Assembly: GCA_963680875.1 (NCBI GenBank)
Contig: OY804575.1
Location: 26,455,034 to 26,519,033, forward strand
Length of the DNA: 64,000 bases
Source: Bathymodiolus brooksi
Taxonomy: Eukaryota; Mollusca; Bivalvia; Mytilida; Modiolidae
Direction: 5' to 3'
Numbering within the stretch: position 1 is the first letter of the stretch; each line of letters opens with the position of its first letter. Under the pieces are notes generated by a model, which ran no database searches, was not told where the DNA came from, and saw nothing but the letters and a program-made list of their open reading frames with translations. Of this stretch, positions 1 through 13,600 are shown one piece after another. Both the position numbers and the translations under genes were made by a program.

Positions 1-224
1 GAAAAACAGTGTATTAATTTTTTCCCAAGTTGTATATAAGATTGACATTAATTGTCTTATTTTTTTTTATAATTTATCATTTTTAATCAATAATTTTTCA
101 AGAAAAACAATTGCATCTCAATCTTGTGTATCTCTTATGCCATTTTTTTTTCAGAATTACAAAATGTTATGCACAATGTAGTTATTGCTTTCTATCATTG
201 ACTAGCATATTTTTCCATTTCTAG

Positions 225-3200
225 ATTCAGCCAGAACCCAAAGAATCCAGACGGACTAGTGAAAGAATCAGCAATGCTGAAGAAGCAAAAAAAGATAAAG
301 CGAAAACAACAACAGAAAAAGTGGAAGTTAAATCAGAAGTGGAAGAACCACCAGTCCCTGTTCCTGTTCCTGTTCCTGTTCCTGTTCCAGTTGTGAAGAA
401 GGAACCTAGAATTTCTCACAAGTATGTTAATAAACATTTGTTAAAAAAAAATATAACTGGGTTACCTTTATTTTCAAAACAAGTTCTTCATTGACAAAGT
501 CTAATTGAAATTAACAAATGTTTTATTATATGAATCATCGATATGCTTCTGAATATTTTTGTTACAAATTTCTCCCACTATTCATAGTGCGACAATATTC
601 CGCTTATAGTTGAAAATGATTGAATTATTCCATTTCATATATAAATACTGAAAATTCATGTACACTGTATAATAATTTCAACACCAATAATTAGAAAAGC
701 CTTGAATGGCAGAGTGGTGTTACCATCAAATGACTTTTTGGACCAAGACAAACACCGGGTCACACCCGATGCCCTCTAAAAGTGTTAAGAGTATCCAGAC
801 ACCAACTCAAGGCTAGGGGTTACACAGGTTAATTTGTTATAACTATCCAGACTTTCCTCCCCAATAAATTTGATAGTCATGATATACATGTAGTTTAAAA
901 ATTGCTGAAAGTAACAATAAACACCAATAAAGAAAACATGAGAATAAATTTGAAAAATGATTAGAATGTTGTTATGATAAAATAATATTTATCTTGTTTT
1001 TCTAGGAAGAAGAAGAAATCTTCATCAAAAAGGTTAGTATATATATATATGTAATTAATTCACTTGTAAGGGATGTTCATGCTAGAGAACTGAAAATGGG
1101 CTGTCATGATCCACTGATAACCAGTGTTGGCTCTCTAATTACTCTTGTTTATAATGTCTGCAGAAGGGAAACACAGGAATATTAACATAGAGTTATGGTT
1201 AATATTAAGATTTATATTGCAAACATTTCAATTTCATTTATATTAAAGATAAGAGTGATATTCAGATTAGGTTATTAGATTTGAAAGAAGATTTGTCCAT
1301 TTTAATTAAACAATGTTAGAAATAGCAATAACTTGACCTTCATAAAAAAAAAAGTCTTGCAATGATTCCTGGTTTCTGTTCAAAAGAATAAAAAAAAAAT
1401 ATTACATTTATAGCATTTTGCTAACAATGGCAGTCATGTTTACATGGGAATGATCCACAAAAAAATCATGTTGGCAAAGTTATTTTTGTGGATTCTGTTC
1501 CATCATTTTTTTCCATCCTCTATAAACAAACCAAATATTAACTTGATCACTTATTTTGTAGGAAATCCAGAATTAACAGTAGTAACATTGTAAAATCAGA
1601 GCCACAGTCACAGGATGAGAGTAGTAATACAATACCTAGCTGTCCGTCTACACCTGTCTCTGCTCCACCAGATATCTCTAATACTCCTCCATCATTTAAG
1701 TTCCTGAAAACAAAGAAGGTTTGTTTTGAAATATGTGTAGTGTATACATAACTAAATAATAAAAGTTTATTAGCTGATTTGGCCAAAGGCCATGTGAGTT
1801 TTTAGTGTCTGTCGTCTGTTAACCAAACTTGGCAGGGATGGACCTTGGAAGAGGAGATTCATATCTATACAAATAAAGTTGATCCTCACATATTCATAGA
1901 AGTACATGCACTTAACCATACATGTATTTATTATCTTTAATGGAGCAGGGATTTCAATAAGGGCCGGCGATATGTCGCCGCTTTAAACGAGTGAAATCGC
2001 CGGTTTGACTGTTAGAAACTAAAATATTTGTTCATAAAATAAAAGAAATATACAATATTTATTCACTCTTTCATCTTAAAGATTTTTGAAATCCACAATT
2101 ATACAAAAAACAATGCATTTCAGGATCGATAGCAATGCATTTGTCAGGGGTTATCTAAAACTAGGGGAATGAAACAAATTTATCTGAATTTATCATTGAT
2201 CGGTGTCAATTCTACGCTTAACTTATTATCATTTGATGTTCGATTAAACGTTTAAATGATAAGAGATATTTCAATTTAAAAATCTAGAGACACATCGAAA
2301 AGATTATTATGTTATCGATGGATAACTCATGAGATACAAATGTACGCAAATGGAAAAGTGCCATATTTATACGGTGTGACTTTTTACCCAAATACAGCTT
2401 CAAATTATATTATTTCTATTATTTTGAGATGCTTTATGAATAATTAATGATTTATTAGCTCCTCTATCGTTATTTTTTCATGAATTTCAACAAAATAGTC
2501 AGTTCCTACAGACAATATCAAGCGATCTCGGTCGATTAAGAATTTCCCCATTATAGCTATATCAATTTACCTTTTATAAAGAGAGACCACCCTTACAAAA
2601 ATGAATCCCGGTTCTTGAAAAGAGGGAATAATAGTAATATAAAGCTTAGTATTCTGTACCTTTGCCTTAATTGTCAAAATATGCAATGAGACAAAACTGT
2701 TTATCTTAGGAAGATGTACATCCTCCTCTTTTTTGGTTATCAGACATATTAGTTTTTGTTACCAAAGAATGGGAAATAAATAACTCAACTTCATTTATGT
2801 ACAGATAAAAAAAATTTACCCATAATGTATTAAAGTTTTTCCAGTTAAATATAAATGAAGCTTTACAGAAAATGACAGACCCATAATTTTTTTTTAAATT
2901 TGTTGTAAGTGGCCAGGTTTTACTCTTTTTTTTTTTTAAACAAAATAAGATAAATAAATAAAATAACTAAAAGAGTGTTGGATGAAATATATTTGTTGTA
3001 TGTAAGACTAACACATACCATATGAATTTTGAGTGTGTTTGGGTACATTTGTATTTGTTGGAAGTGGCCATGTTGGTGTATCGATGTTTCTAATTCTCAT
3101 ATCCGAACATCCGGGTATTTAATAATTCATTGGAGTGAGGACAGCAGGAATCCTCTAGATTTTACCTAGATTCCAATGGAAAATTTGAATTTTATTTTCT

Positions 3201-6200
3201 TAATTTAAAATAAATCCGTCTGATATAAATTGACGAAAATCAAACTAGATATCTGATTTAGTGTCTATAAGGACCAGAGGTGATTTTAATTAAAATATTT
3301 AACTTCTGTTGGAAAATAGCGAATAAATTAATATACATTGGAGTCTATGTAGAATCCCGAGGATTTTGCTTGGCTTCACCTCCAAATATTTTCTTCATCT
3401 CAAAATTGATAATCATTGATTGGTCAATTACATTGTGTGATGTCACTCCGAAATCGAGAATACTAATAGTTATAAAATTGATCATTTTGATTACTCTTGT
3501 GACAAATTTATGAAATTTGAATTTTTTTATGAAAAATAATTCATATAGAACCTTTAACTAATGCAATAAATACGATTTTATGGTGTATTTGGGTAAAGTC
3601 ACACCCATTTTTATATAGGAAAACTCCCAATATCATTATTAACACTTTTATTATTATTTTATTTTATGCATTTACATATATAGCTAATTGGGATATTTAG
3701 ACCCTTTCACTACAACTGCTAGCTGTTATTTTCCAGTGGACTGGATGAAGGGGAAACACGTACGCTTTCCCACTGAATGACGTCAGGAAAAATCAAGCAA
3801 AAATGAACTTTTCTACTCCATTTTCGCAAGAAATTTAAAGCTCCACAGTCATTTTGAAATGGTCTTATTGCTTGCTAAAATTTAAAAAAAAATCATTTCT
3901 ATGAAACCTTCTTTTTCTTGCACTTGTAAACTACCTTAAAAATGCCTCAGAATGCACCATTTTGAATGTAAGTGAAAAAACATTTCAGGGGGATCGTACC
4001 CCCCCCCCCCCCTTCCATTTTATCATGTAGCCGCTTCAAATTTCAATTCAGCCCGTTCAATACAATCTTATTGAATACCTTGATGGAGTGAAAGTTCTTC
4101 TGTACCACGATACATTTGACTTGTATATTATTTATATCCAAGTTAAATTAATGAATAAAGATTTCTATAAGTAATGCATGAATCTGTCTTGAGTTATTTA
4201 CATAGCATGGCAATTTTCTCCTGTAAATTTATCAGTTCAATTTTTTTGTCTATGGTTATTTATTTATCCTTTATTTACAATTTCAGCATTTAATGAATGA
4301 ATGGTTAAGTGAGAAAAGTCTAGATGGGGTACCACCACCCCCTCCTCCTCCACCAGTACAATTATCTAAGATTGAACCACTAGAAGTACAGGTTGAGGAA
4401 GACACAATGTATGTTGCTTGTCGTCCCAGTCCAAGAAATGCATTAGACCACATGAGAAGGAACAGTTACAGTTCAGTTTTTAATCCTTATAGTACTGTAG
4501 CTACTTCCAAGCAATCCACTGAAAACAGTATTGGATCAGCTAAAAAGGTAAATTGTAGGGTAAAACTAAAACAATCCAACATTTCATTGTTACAATTTTG
4601 TAATTTCTACCCTCTTTATACACCGAATCACTTTACATTGATTGTGAAAACAATCGTGTACCACCAACTGAAACAGATGACAGTTGCCTTCTTTAAACTA
4701 CCTATAAACTGACTGGTTTTCTCCTGGTCCTCCGGTTGCCTCCACCAATTAACTGACCACCATGATATAACAGAAATGTTGTTAAAAGTGGCATTAAACA
4801 CCATCAAACAAACACACCAAAAAGACAAAAATTTATGATAACCTATTTTCAAATATGCTCATCAATAATAGAATGATTACGGGTCAGGCTATTGTAAAAT
4901 TTAGATTAATTATCTTTAGTGTATATTAAACCTATTTTCAAATATCCCAAGCCAATAATAGAATAATCGTGGCTCCTGGAAGTTCTACTAAGTTGGAGAA
5001 GCTATTATTACAGGCTGTGTAACCCATTATGTTTATGATTATACAATTTATTACAGCGATGGTTAAGACAGGCCATGTGGGATAAACCAATACCAAGTAG
5101 TCAGCAGGCACCGATGTCACCTCTAGGAGCTGCAGGAGGTGCCAGTCCTAACCCACATGTTAGCCTTCCTAGCCCTGGTGGTTCTCCTCCAGCAGGTGGT
5201 ATGTATATACACTTTTTTCTACTGAAAGACTTAACTATTCCACAATATTGCATAAAAACATTATATTGAGGAAAATTAAAGGGATATTGTCTACTAAAAT
5301 CGTAATTTTTTCATACCCAAAATTGTTGTCGTTTTCCGTACTGACCTTCATAAAATGAAGATTAACACCGAGTTATGCTGCTAAAGATACGATTTTTTGA
5401 CAAAAAAGACCCAAAACTATCGTTATCAGAATTATTGTCCTGGATGACAATATTCAAATCTATTCATATGGCCTTCTATGTGAACCCGTCTTGAGCATGC
5501 ACACTGTTTAGAAACAATAAACAACATGTGGTTCTTGGGCAAAAGAGAAAATGTCAACGCGTGGAAGAAAACGGACTTTGACGGATTCAGAGAGAAAGAT
5601 GAATAGAAGTGAAGTATCTTCCAAATGGAACAAATGCAGGATATATGTAGGGGATCAGTTGGAATGAACGCAAGGAAGTGCTACACATCCAAACTCGCAC
5701 TGAATTTGCAAATATTTTGCTTGATAGGTAAGGGATTGTCGCAGTTTTTTTCAAACGAAGTTAGTTTCGTTTGGTAGGTGGGTGGTTTTGAGCTCTCTCG
5801 TTTGGAAAAAAAAAACAAAATCGCACATTGAGATTTGTCAATAAATCTTTAAAAATGCACTTAAAAAACGGCATAACATTGAATGGAACATCGTTTTAAT
5901 TTCTTTCGAGTCTGTATATTGTACTGTTTCTTTAGTATACTCCCTTCCTATAGTACCAAGAGTTCTATGATACCACGGTATTTACGTTTCACACGATTGC
6001 ACAATTGCAGCGCCACCTAGTAGCAGATCTATTTTGGTATAGTGGAGTCCCAACCTACACGCTTACGATCCATTCTCTATCCAGAGTTGTCGTTCCCGCT
6101 ACGCTCCACTCTATCTCTGTAAACGCTCATTTTACAAGATTTTTGTAAAATTTAGAAACAGTAAAAAAAAATGTACTTAAAATTGTTTTATTTATTGTAA

Positions 6201-9200
6201 ATATCAATAAAGGTGAAAAATGATTTGTGATCGTTTTTAATTTTTACCTCCGCAAAATAGTTCTCCAAGAAGTGGGGGGGGGAAATCATTTTTAAGCTTA
6301 AGAGAATTTATTTGAAATGAGTGATTTATTTTCATCTTTATTGATATTTACAATAATTAAAACAATTTTAAGTACATTTTTTTTTACTGTTTTTAAATTT
6401 TACAAACATCTTGTCAAATGAGCGTTGACAGAGCTGAGTTGAGCATAGCGGGAACAACAACTCTGGATAGAGAATGGTTTACGATCATGTCAAAATCTTA
6501 TAATACAGCACTCCATAGACTGATTTTCGGAACTACCTCAGTACCATAGGAATCTCCTTTTCTTGACCTATACAATGGACGCTGTTGTGCGGATTGCCGA
6601 TTATAGACTCGTAGACATACTTTGGTTAAAAATAATGCATTGGATATGAAGGAAGGGATCTGCTGAAGTAATAAAAATAATATTTTAACTCGGGTATATA
6701 ACTGTTTTATTTATTTCTGGTAAAACATTAACTACCGTGGTACCATAGAACCCCGGGCTACTGAATAAGTAATGGGTGTATATGTATCCTGTTTGCGGTA
6801 CAACTAAATATCATGCGCAACGAAAAGCAACGGTCTTCTTTTGCAAATTAAAAAAAATAATGTTTTCGATTCTTGGAACGTTTTATGGTTCACTTGTATA
6901 GAAAGGGCTTTAAATGGATTTCTTGATATACAAGATGCATGCACTGCTCCACAAATAATAAATAAGTGTTCCAGATCTTTGCACTTATTATAAGAATGCA
7001 CATTACAGAGATGTCCATATTAATCTATAAATATCATTTTATTGGTACAGTATGTTTGTTGAATTATATGTACACTTAGATGAAATCAAGTGTCTGTGAT
7101 TTTGAAAGGATAAAGATTCATAGATAGACCCTTTATCATGACATGCATATGGAGAATACATGGTTCTAAACCCTATAGTGTTAGGTGGAGTTTGGTTTAT
7201 AATACATCGGTATTCTGTTTTTCACACTTTCATTTGGAGGGGGTGGGTGGGTGGTCTGAGCCAAATGAAACTAACTTCATTTGAAAAAAACTGTCACATT
7301 TTGCGACGATCCCTAAGCCGAACATGTTTTTTCCTTCTTTTCTCAATCGTTTTTCATATTTTATGAATTTATGATGATGCCTATGATCATTTTCAGTAGA
7401 TATTATTCAATATATGTAATCTTGCACCTGGCAACAGCAAATTATTGTCAATGAATAGCATAAAACGGCCGTATTTGCGAGGTAAACAAACACGAATTTT
7501 AACATCCATGCTGCAGCATCCGGTCTACTGGCATAAAAATAGATTTGGCCTCGCTCAGGTCAGTGAATAATTAATTAGCTTCCAGTAACGATGGTCAGCT
7601 TTTTTATATCGAAAAAACCACGTTTCGTAGCGTATTCACCAATAATTCAGTGTTTAATCTTCATTTTATGAAGGTCAGTACGGAAAACGACAATAATTTT
7701 GGGTATGAAAAAATTACGATTGTGGTAGACAATATCCCTTTAAATGATCTGTTATTTTTAACTCACCTGATACAAACTTACTATCACTTGGACATAAAAG
7801 GAAGAAAAAAACTCATTTAAGTTATATAATAATAACAAAAGTTACAGCAGAGAGGTAAATCTTACCAAAAATATATAAAGATAAAGCGGGAAAATCTATA
7901 CCATAGGTATAGTCACCACGGGAAAGCTTTCACACTGGTATAGTTCCTGTTGCTAATATTAAGCACAAACTGTTAAAAAATAGTAAACACTAATCATCCA
8001 ATCAAGATAAAGCATTTTCATATGTTATGTACTAAATCTCTATATTACATTACAGAAATCACCATATGACTAAAATTGTTTAACAAAATAATGCTATGGC
8101 ATAAGTCAACATCATATAATTTACAAATTTGAACAAGTCAATAATGTACATATGTTATCTCAGTTCTCTTTCCAATGTACAGAAAGTTACTGTTGTGATA
8201 TTTATTGAACTTTTAATGCCCTTGTAGACAGGGAAATGAATTCAGTGAACCTGGCCAAAAACGAACCCTGAATAAATCAGAATCTTGTATAAACCAACCT
8301 TTAAATATATAAAGTCCCAATATAGGAAATGTTTTTTTAGATAACTTGTATAAACCGAGCCCCGAAATTGGTCCCAAGCAAGTTCAGTTTAGACAGGTTT
8401 CACTGTGTATACAATGTATATAAACAATAAAAATTGATATGTTACAGATTACATAACACCCCTGAAGAAGAGAAGACTAGCCAGTTACAGAGAATCTATG
8501 GATCAACCACCAGCATCAACTCCAGTCCAAGATATTGTTTCATCAGTGCCTGAAGAGCCGTCTGATGAAATTATAGATGTACAAAATGCTGATCCTGTAT
8601 CTTCTGATGGAGAATTGGTATACAGATTTTGTTCACATTGTCAAATAACAAATATTTTGGCTGTAGATTTTGAATACTTTCTAAAAGATTTATCAGTAAA
8701 ATTCAAATTTAATTGGGAAAAAATAGCTGTGCCTTTTATTTTAAGACAGTAAGGGAACCTAAGATCATTACACACAACAAATTCTTAGGACGTGTTTTAT
8801 AGAGACAGTGGTTATCACCTGCATACAGTATAAAACAAAATGGGCGATAAAACATTTTGTGGACGGTGCCCTAGAGAAATAATTATAACCATGTTATAAA
8901 GTCTATACATACATGTATATATATTTTATGAATGCAGATAACTGTTGTAAAATTGAAAGGTCATCTTTGTCAGTGAATCGTATAGTATGAAGTTATGAAC
9001 TGGTAATTTGTTTAACAATGTAACTATAATTTCTAATCAGAATGTTTACATGTTTATGCATCTGAAGGATTAATTGTATGATTAATAAAATTGAGCATTA
9101 AAGCTAATATATTTTACTATTTGTTTTTAGGGTTCTTCAAGAGACAATAAAACTGATATAGAAATGTCGGATGAGCAAGGGAAATCATGTGATGATCCCT

Positions 9201-10563
9201 CCAGTAGCCACAGGAGCTCAATTGAAAGTGCAAGTTCTGATAGTTATCAAAGAATAGTGTCAGATTCTAGGATATCAGACGTAGAGGCATCAGCTGATGA
9301 AGGAGATAAAGTGACTAGTAATATAGAATCTATTGATGTGACTAGTAACTTGGATTGTGTTATAGAATCTTCTAATGAATGTGATAGTAGACAAGAGGTT
9401 GAGGCTATCGATCATGACATTGACGTTTGTGATGATAGTAGTAGTAAACCTGAAACAATGGAGGTGGATAGTACACAAAATGATTTGTATCAGGAAGCAG
9501 AAGTTGCCTCAAAAAAACAAACCGTATGTGATAGTACTTGTAAGGTTGAAGACAATCGAGCCTGTAGCAGCTCCGAGTCAGTGGCTACAAGTGAATCATC
9601 GGTAGTAGATAGTAGTTCAGATTACAACAGGACCGTAGAACAACAGGGTGAAACTGTTGAGACTAATGCTGACTCTGTAGAGGACAATATGATGGAGGTA
9701 CCAGACTCACTGCCTCCTCCTGAAAATGTTGGCAGTAGTAGTGATAGAACTATTTTAAACAATAATTTTGACGTTAGTAGCAGTAGTGAGTCTCATCATC
9801 TTTTGTCGAACTTTGTAGAATCTTCTCAAGTGACAGAAAGTGTTAATGTTTCATCAACTGAACAAACATGTAGTTTATATAGTGCTACCTCAAACTTAGA
9901 GGGTGTAGTGGCTGATAGTTCTATGTCAGATCAAAAAATAGACATGTCTGATTTAGGTGTGGCAGATGTTTCTGGTGTAGATGATTCCACACATTATGTA
10001 AATAATAATAGTGCTAATGATAGTGTGGGAGAACCAGTTGCTAGTTCATCAATGGCAGAGGATTCTGGAGTATCATCAGAACCTACAACACCCCAAGAAC
10101 AACAGCCAACAAAGAAGAAGGTAATATTTAGCTTACCCATTATCAGGGCAAGATGATAGGGTTATTAAAGAAAAAAATGTATATTGGGGAGCATTACAAG
10201 GCACATTTTTCCCACAAGACCCACCACCAATACAATCTTCAAAAGAAACTGAAAAATTAATATGGACTCATCGCCCATGTATTATCTATATGAAGTACCA
10301 AATTAAAGCTATCCCAATTAAAAACAGTGTTGTTTAAATATATTTATTGACAAAATGATGTAAAAACAATATTCATGTTTTGTGTGTCTTTAAGCAAAGG
10401 GTTCACAATAGTGACTGTTGTATCACATGTTTTGTGTGTCTCATTGCATTCTATATTTGTCATATATTATAATTATTCACAAAACTGTTGATTTCAATTA
10501 GGCCACACACAAAAAATATGTGTGTTTCCGATTGCATGGTCTTCAAAATTAGGGTCGGTAGGT

Positions 10564-10616
<53 letters not shown>

Positions 10617-13600
10617 AAACCTACAATATGCTCTTTCCTCTAAAATCACACAAGCTTGTTTCTTTCTTTCTTACTACAACTTATTAATTATTTGACATGC
10701 AGTACAATGTTTTTGTTATCACTTGTGTGTATTCTTCATTCTTTATTTCTACACCTGAATAATTATGATGCATTTATAATATAACATCGATCAAATGTAC
10801 AAGGAAATGAAGAAAATTCAAACAGGAAACCGGTCTTTAATAAATCTGTTTCAATTAAACGCTTATCAGAAAGCTTCAATATCGCAACAGTCAAGCGTCT
10901 ATTTGTTGAAGTCGGAAACACACGGAAACGGAGACAAATTTCTGGATTTTGACGATCTATTATTATTATTGTTATTTTTTTTTGGCATAAAAAAATGTTA
11001 GGGTCTGCGGTAAAATTTTAGAGTCGGTCGATCGGAAACACACACATATTTTTTTTGGCCTTAAAATAATGAATTTGATTTATGAAATTATAGTTCTAGG
11101 ATAACAAATATACTGTAGTTATTAGTTTACAAACTGACTATAAAGATGTATTGTTTTGTTTTAGTCTCTGCATCAGTCAGATTTTACTTGTAGAAATAAA
11201 GTTTGTTGTTTATCATTTATCAGTAACTATAAGATAAATGAACAATGACGATAACACAAGCAAACAGTGTATTTGAATGTACACTGTATGACAATTTTTT
11301 GTAATACCAATAGGTAACGACTGACACAGTCCTGCTGATATATCTGTAATATATTATACGTGTAATGTGAAAGTAGAAAATAAACAAATGAATTATATAA
11401 AAAAAACTATAGAATAGATATTAATGATCTTACTTACATTTGTTGATGATAATTTCAGGTTAGTTTACTGGAGTATAGAAAACGATTAAAAGAGAAGACT
11501 GTAACAACATCAACATCGACTCCATCATCTAGTAGGCCTTCTTCAACAACAGTTACTGCTCCTTCATCAACAACATCCCCCATTCATCGTCATCATCGAT
11601 TCTCAACCCTTCCATCACTTCCTCTCTTTGACTCATCACCAACAAAAGAGAATTCATTCAGATATCATTTTAAAAGTAAGTACATGTAGCTTTAACCTTG
11701 TATGTAGAACATTGGTCTTGCAATCGATAAAATTTCTTCAAAAGTTGACTCGCAGTTATTGTTGGGTCCTCTTAAAAAAAAAAAAAAAATGTAATTACTT
11801 AGCATATTACAACTTCATGCCTGAGATGACAAAACGTTATAAAAAATATATATCTGACTCTTATCAAGTTTGAAGTACATCAAGAATTGATTTGAAAAAG
11901 TACAGTTGCTCGTTAACTTTATATAGTTTTATGAATTTATGATAATAAATAATCTTGGTCATAACATCATTAAACAGCTGATTGCTGTAAACTTCATTAG
12001 TTATTGTGCAATGAAGCATGATTTGTAATTTCTTAACAGATTAGATTTGAATTGATTTTTTTTTCTACAATTGTTTTCTATCAATGGAATAATTGCTTGT
12101 TTGATTGATTAGGTTCATCAGACTTAATCAGAAGAAAATCAACAGAAACAAAACGAGAGAAAAGACCACAGTTAAGTTTATCAGAAAGATTGAGAATGGA
12201 GTTTGGATTAGATGACAGTGAGGAAGAGAAAGATGGTGGAAAAGGTTAATATCTAGAACATCATAAATTATTTTATCCTGCAGCTGTGCTATCTAATGCT
12301 ATAAATTTCTGTTTTAGCTTACATAATGTCACTTTTTCTATGACCACACAATAATTTGCCTTAGTATTTCAAGTATGATGTCAAATTAGGTGATAATTTT
12401 GTGAGTTTTTTTTTGCAGTTGCTCTTTTCTAACTTTATAATGCTGCAGGGTGAACAAAATATACATACCTCGTCTTTGAATATAAGATTGATGTGTAGTC
12501 AGCATGGAACAGGTGAGAAATACTCGGCAAGCCTCACATTCCTAACTGTTTCTAAGCCTTGTATAAATAAATTCTATTCAAAGATAAAATACATGTATGT
12601 ATATTCTATATGTATGAAGTCAATTATATTAACTGCTATGAAGTAGTTCATGCTATTTCATCATTATGAAGTATGATTAATTCCGGCTTCTGCTTTGTAG
12701 GCATAATTTCCATAATTCAGTTTAAGCAGGCTTTTTATGCAGAAGAATTTTGTTCATGTATACTCATTCATTTCCATTTTCAGTAAAGAAATTCTTAGAT
12801 TGAGCAACAATTTATTTGAACAAAACTAACTAAAGTAACATTTCATATTTCTATGTTTTTTTCTTTATACAGATCCTAAATACAGCCACAGACCGGCATT
12901 ATCATCATCATCATCTCATATTCCCCCGCCCCCACCACCACCACCACCTCCATCAAAGCAAGGTGAGTTAGCAGGACGGCTGTTCAGTGCCATTTTTCTG
13001 CTGGTGCATGGCTCACTATCATTCATGTTGCATCTGTCTGTGAACTATTTTATGTCAATATTTCTCAGCCTGAGTAAACGTGCAGGACCCTATGAAAAAA
13101 TGTCAAACTGTACAAAAACTACATATTATAAATGTGATTGTTGGATTATAAAAAGAACAGTTATATCCAGATGAAAGATACAGGCTCTAGTTTGATATTT
13201 TAATTTAAAGGTCATAAGGGTTGAGAAATATTTTGCAGTAGCCCTAAAACATTTTGTTGGTTTTTTTTGGTCATGTTTATGCAAATGAAATACTTTTGAA
13301 TGTATGTAGGTTTTTGTGGTTCATGCATTTAACAGGGTATGGTTCCAAGATTGCATTACTAAATTGACAAATACCTTATAAGCAAACTGACAGCCCCTAA
13401 ATGTTGGAACCAAACTATTTCAAATACATTGTAGGTAACTCACGGTTTGTTACGCTAGGGTCTTTCTTCATCAGCAGTGTGTGTCAGTTTATATGAAAAC
13501 TCTCCGTTTTCTTTTGTTATGCGACCAATCAAATAGGCTAACGAATTATTCAAAGTATGAAGGTTTCTAATGAACTGACCCATAGGTGATGGAGGAGGAA

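Larger units (their letters stand above)
5280..7739 (+). mobile_element. TTAA-flanked transposon, host of a nested insertion
   Basis: The terminal inverted repeats begin AGGGATATTGTCTAC and continue as a near match for about 80 bases, with TTAA on both sides (5276-5279 and 7740-7743). Removing the nested element at 5732-7313 leaves about 875 bp, close to the 893 bp of the sister copy at 53471-54363. TTAA is the target of piggyBac, Kolobok and Sola3 elements. The termini do not start with CC as in piggyBac, which favours one of the others, unproven. It carries an exon-like segment at 5551-5727. Confidence 0.85.

Noticed and set aside
361..390. CCTGTT repeat as a microsatellite only
   Set aside because: It lies in frame within an exon and encodes Val-Pro dipeptides of the KMT2E/SETD5-like protein.
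5280..7739. Calling the TTAA element piggyBac
   Set aside because: The target matches, but termini begin AGGG instead of the CC start typical of piggyBac, and no DDD transposase is present.
9290..9605. Frames overlapping exon 9131-10120 on both strands
   Set aside because: Shadows of the 330-codon exon; low-complexity sequence keeps other frames open.
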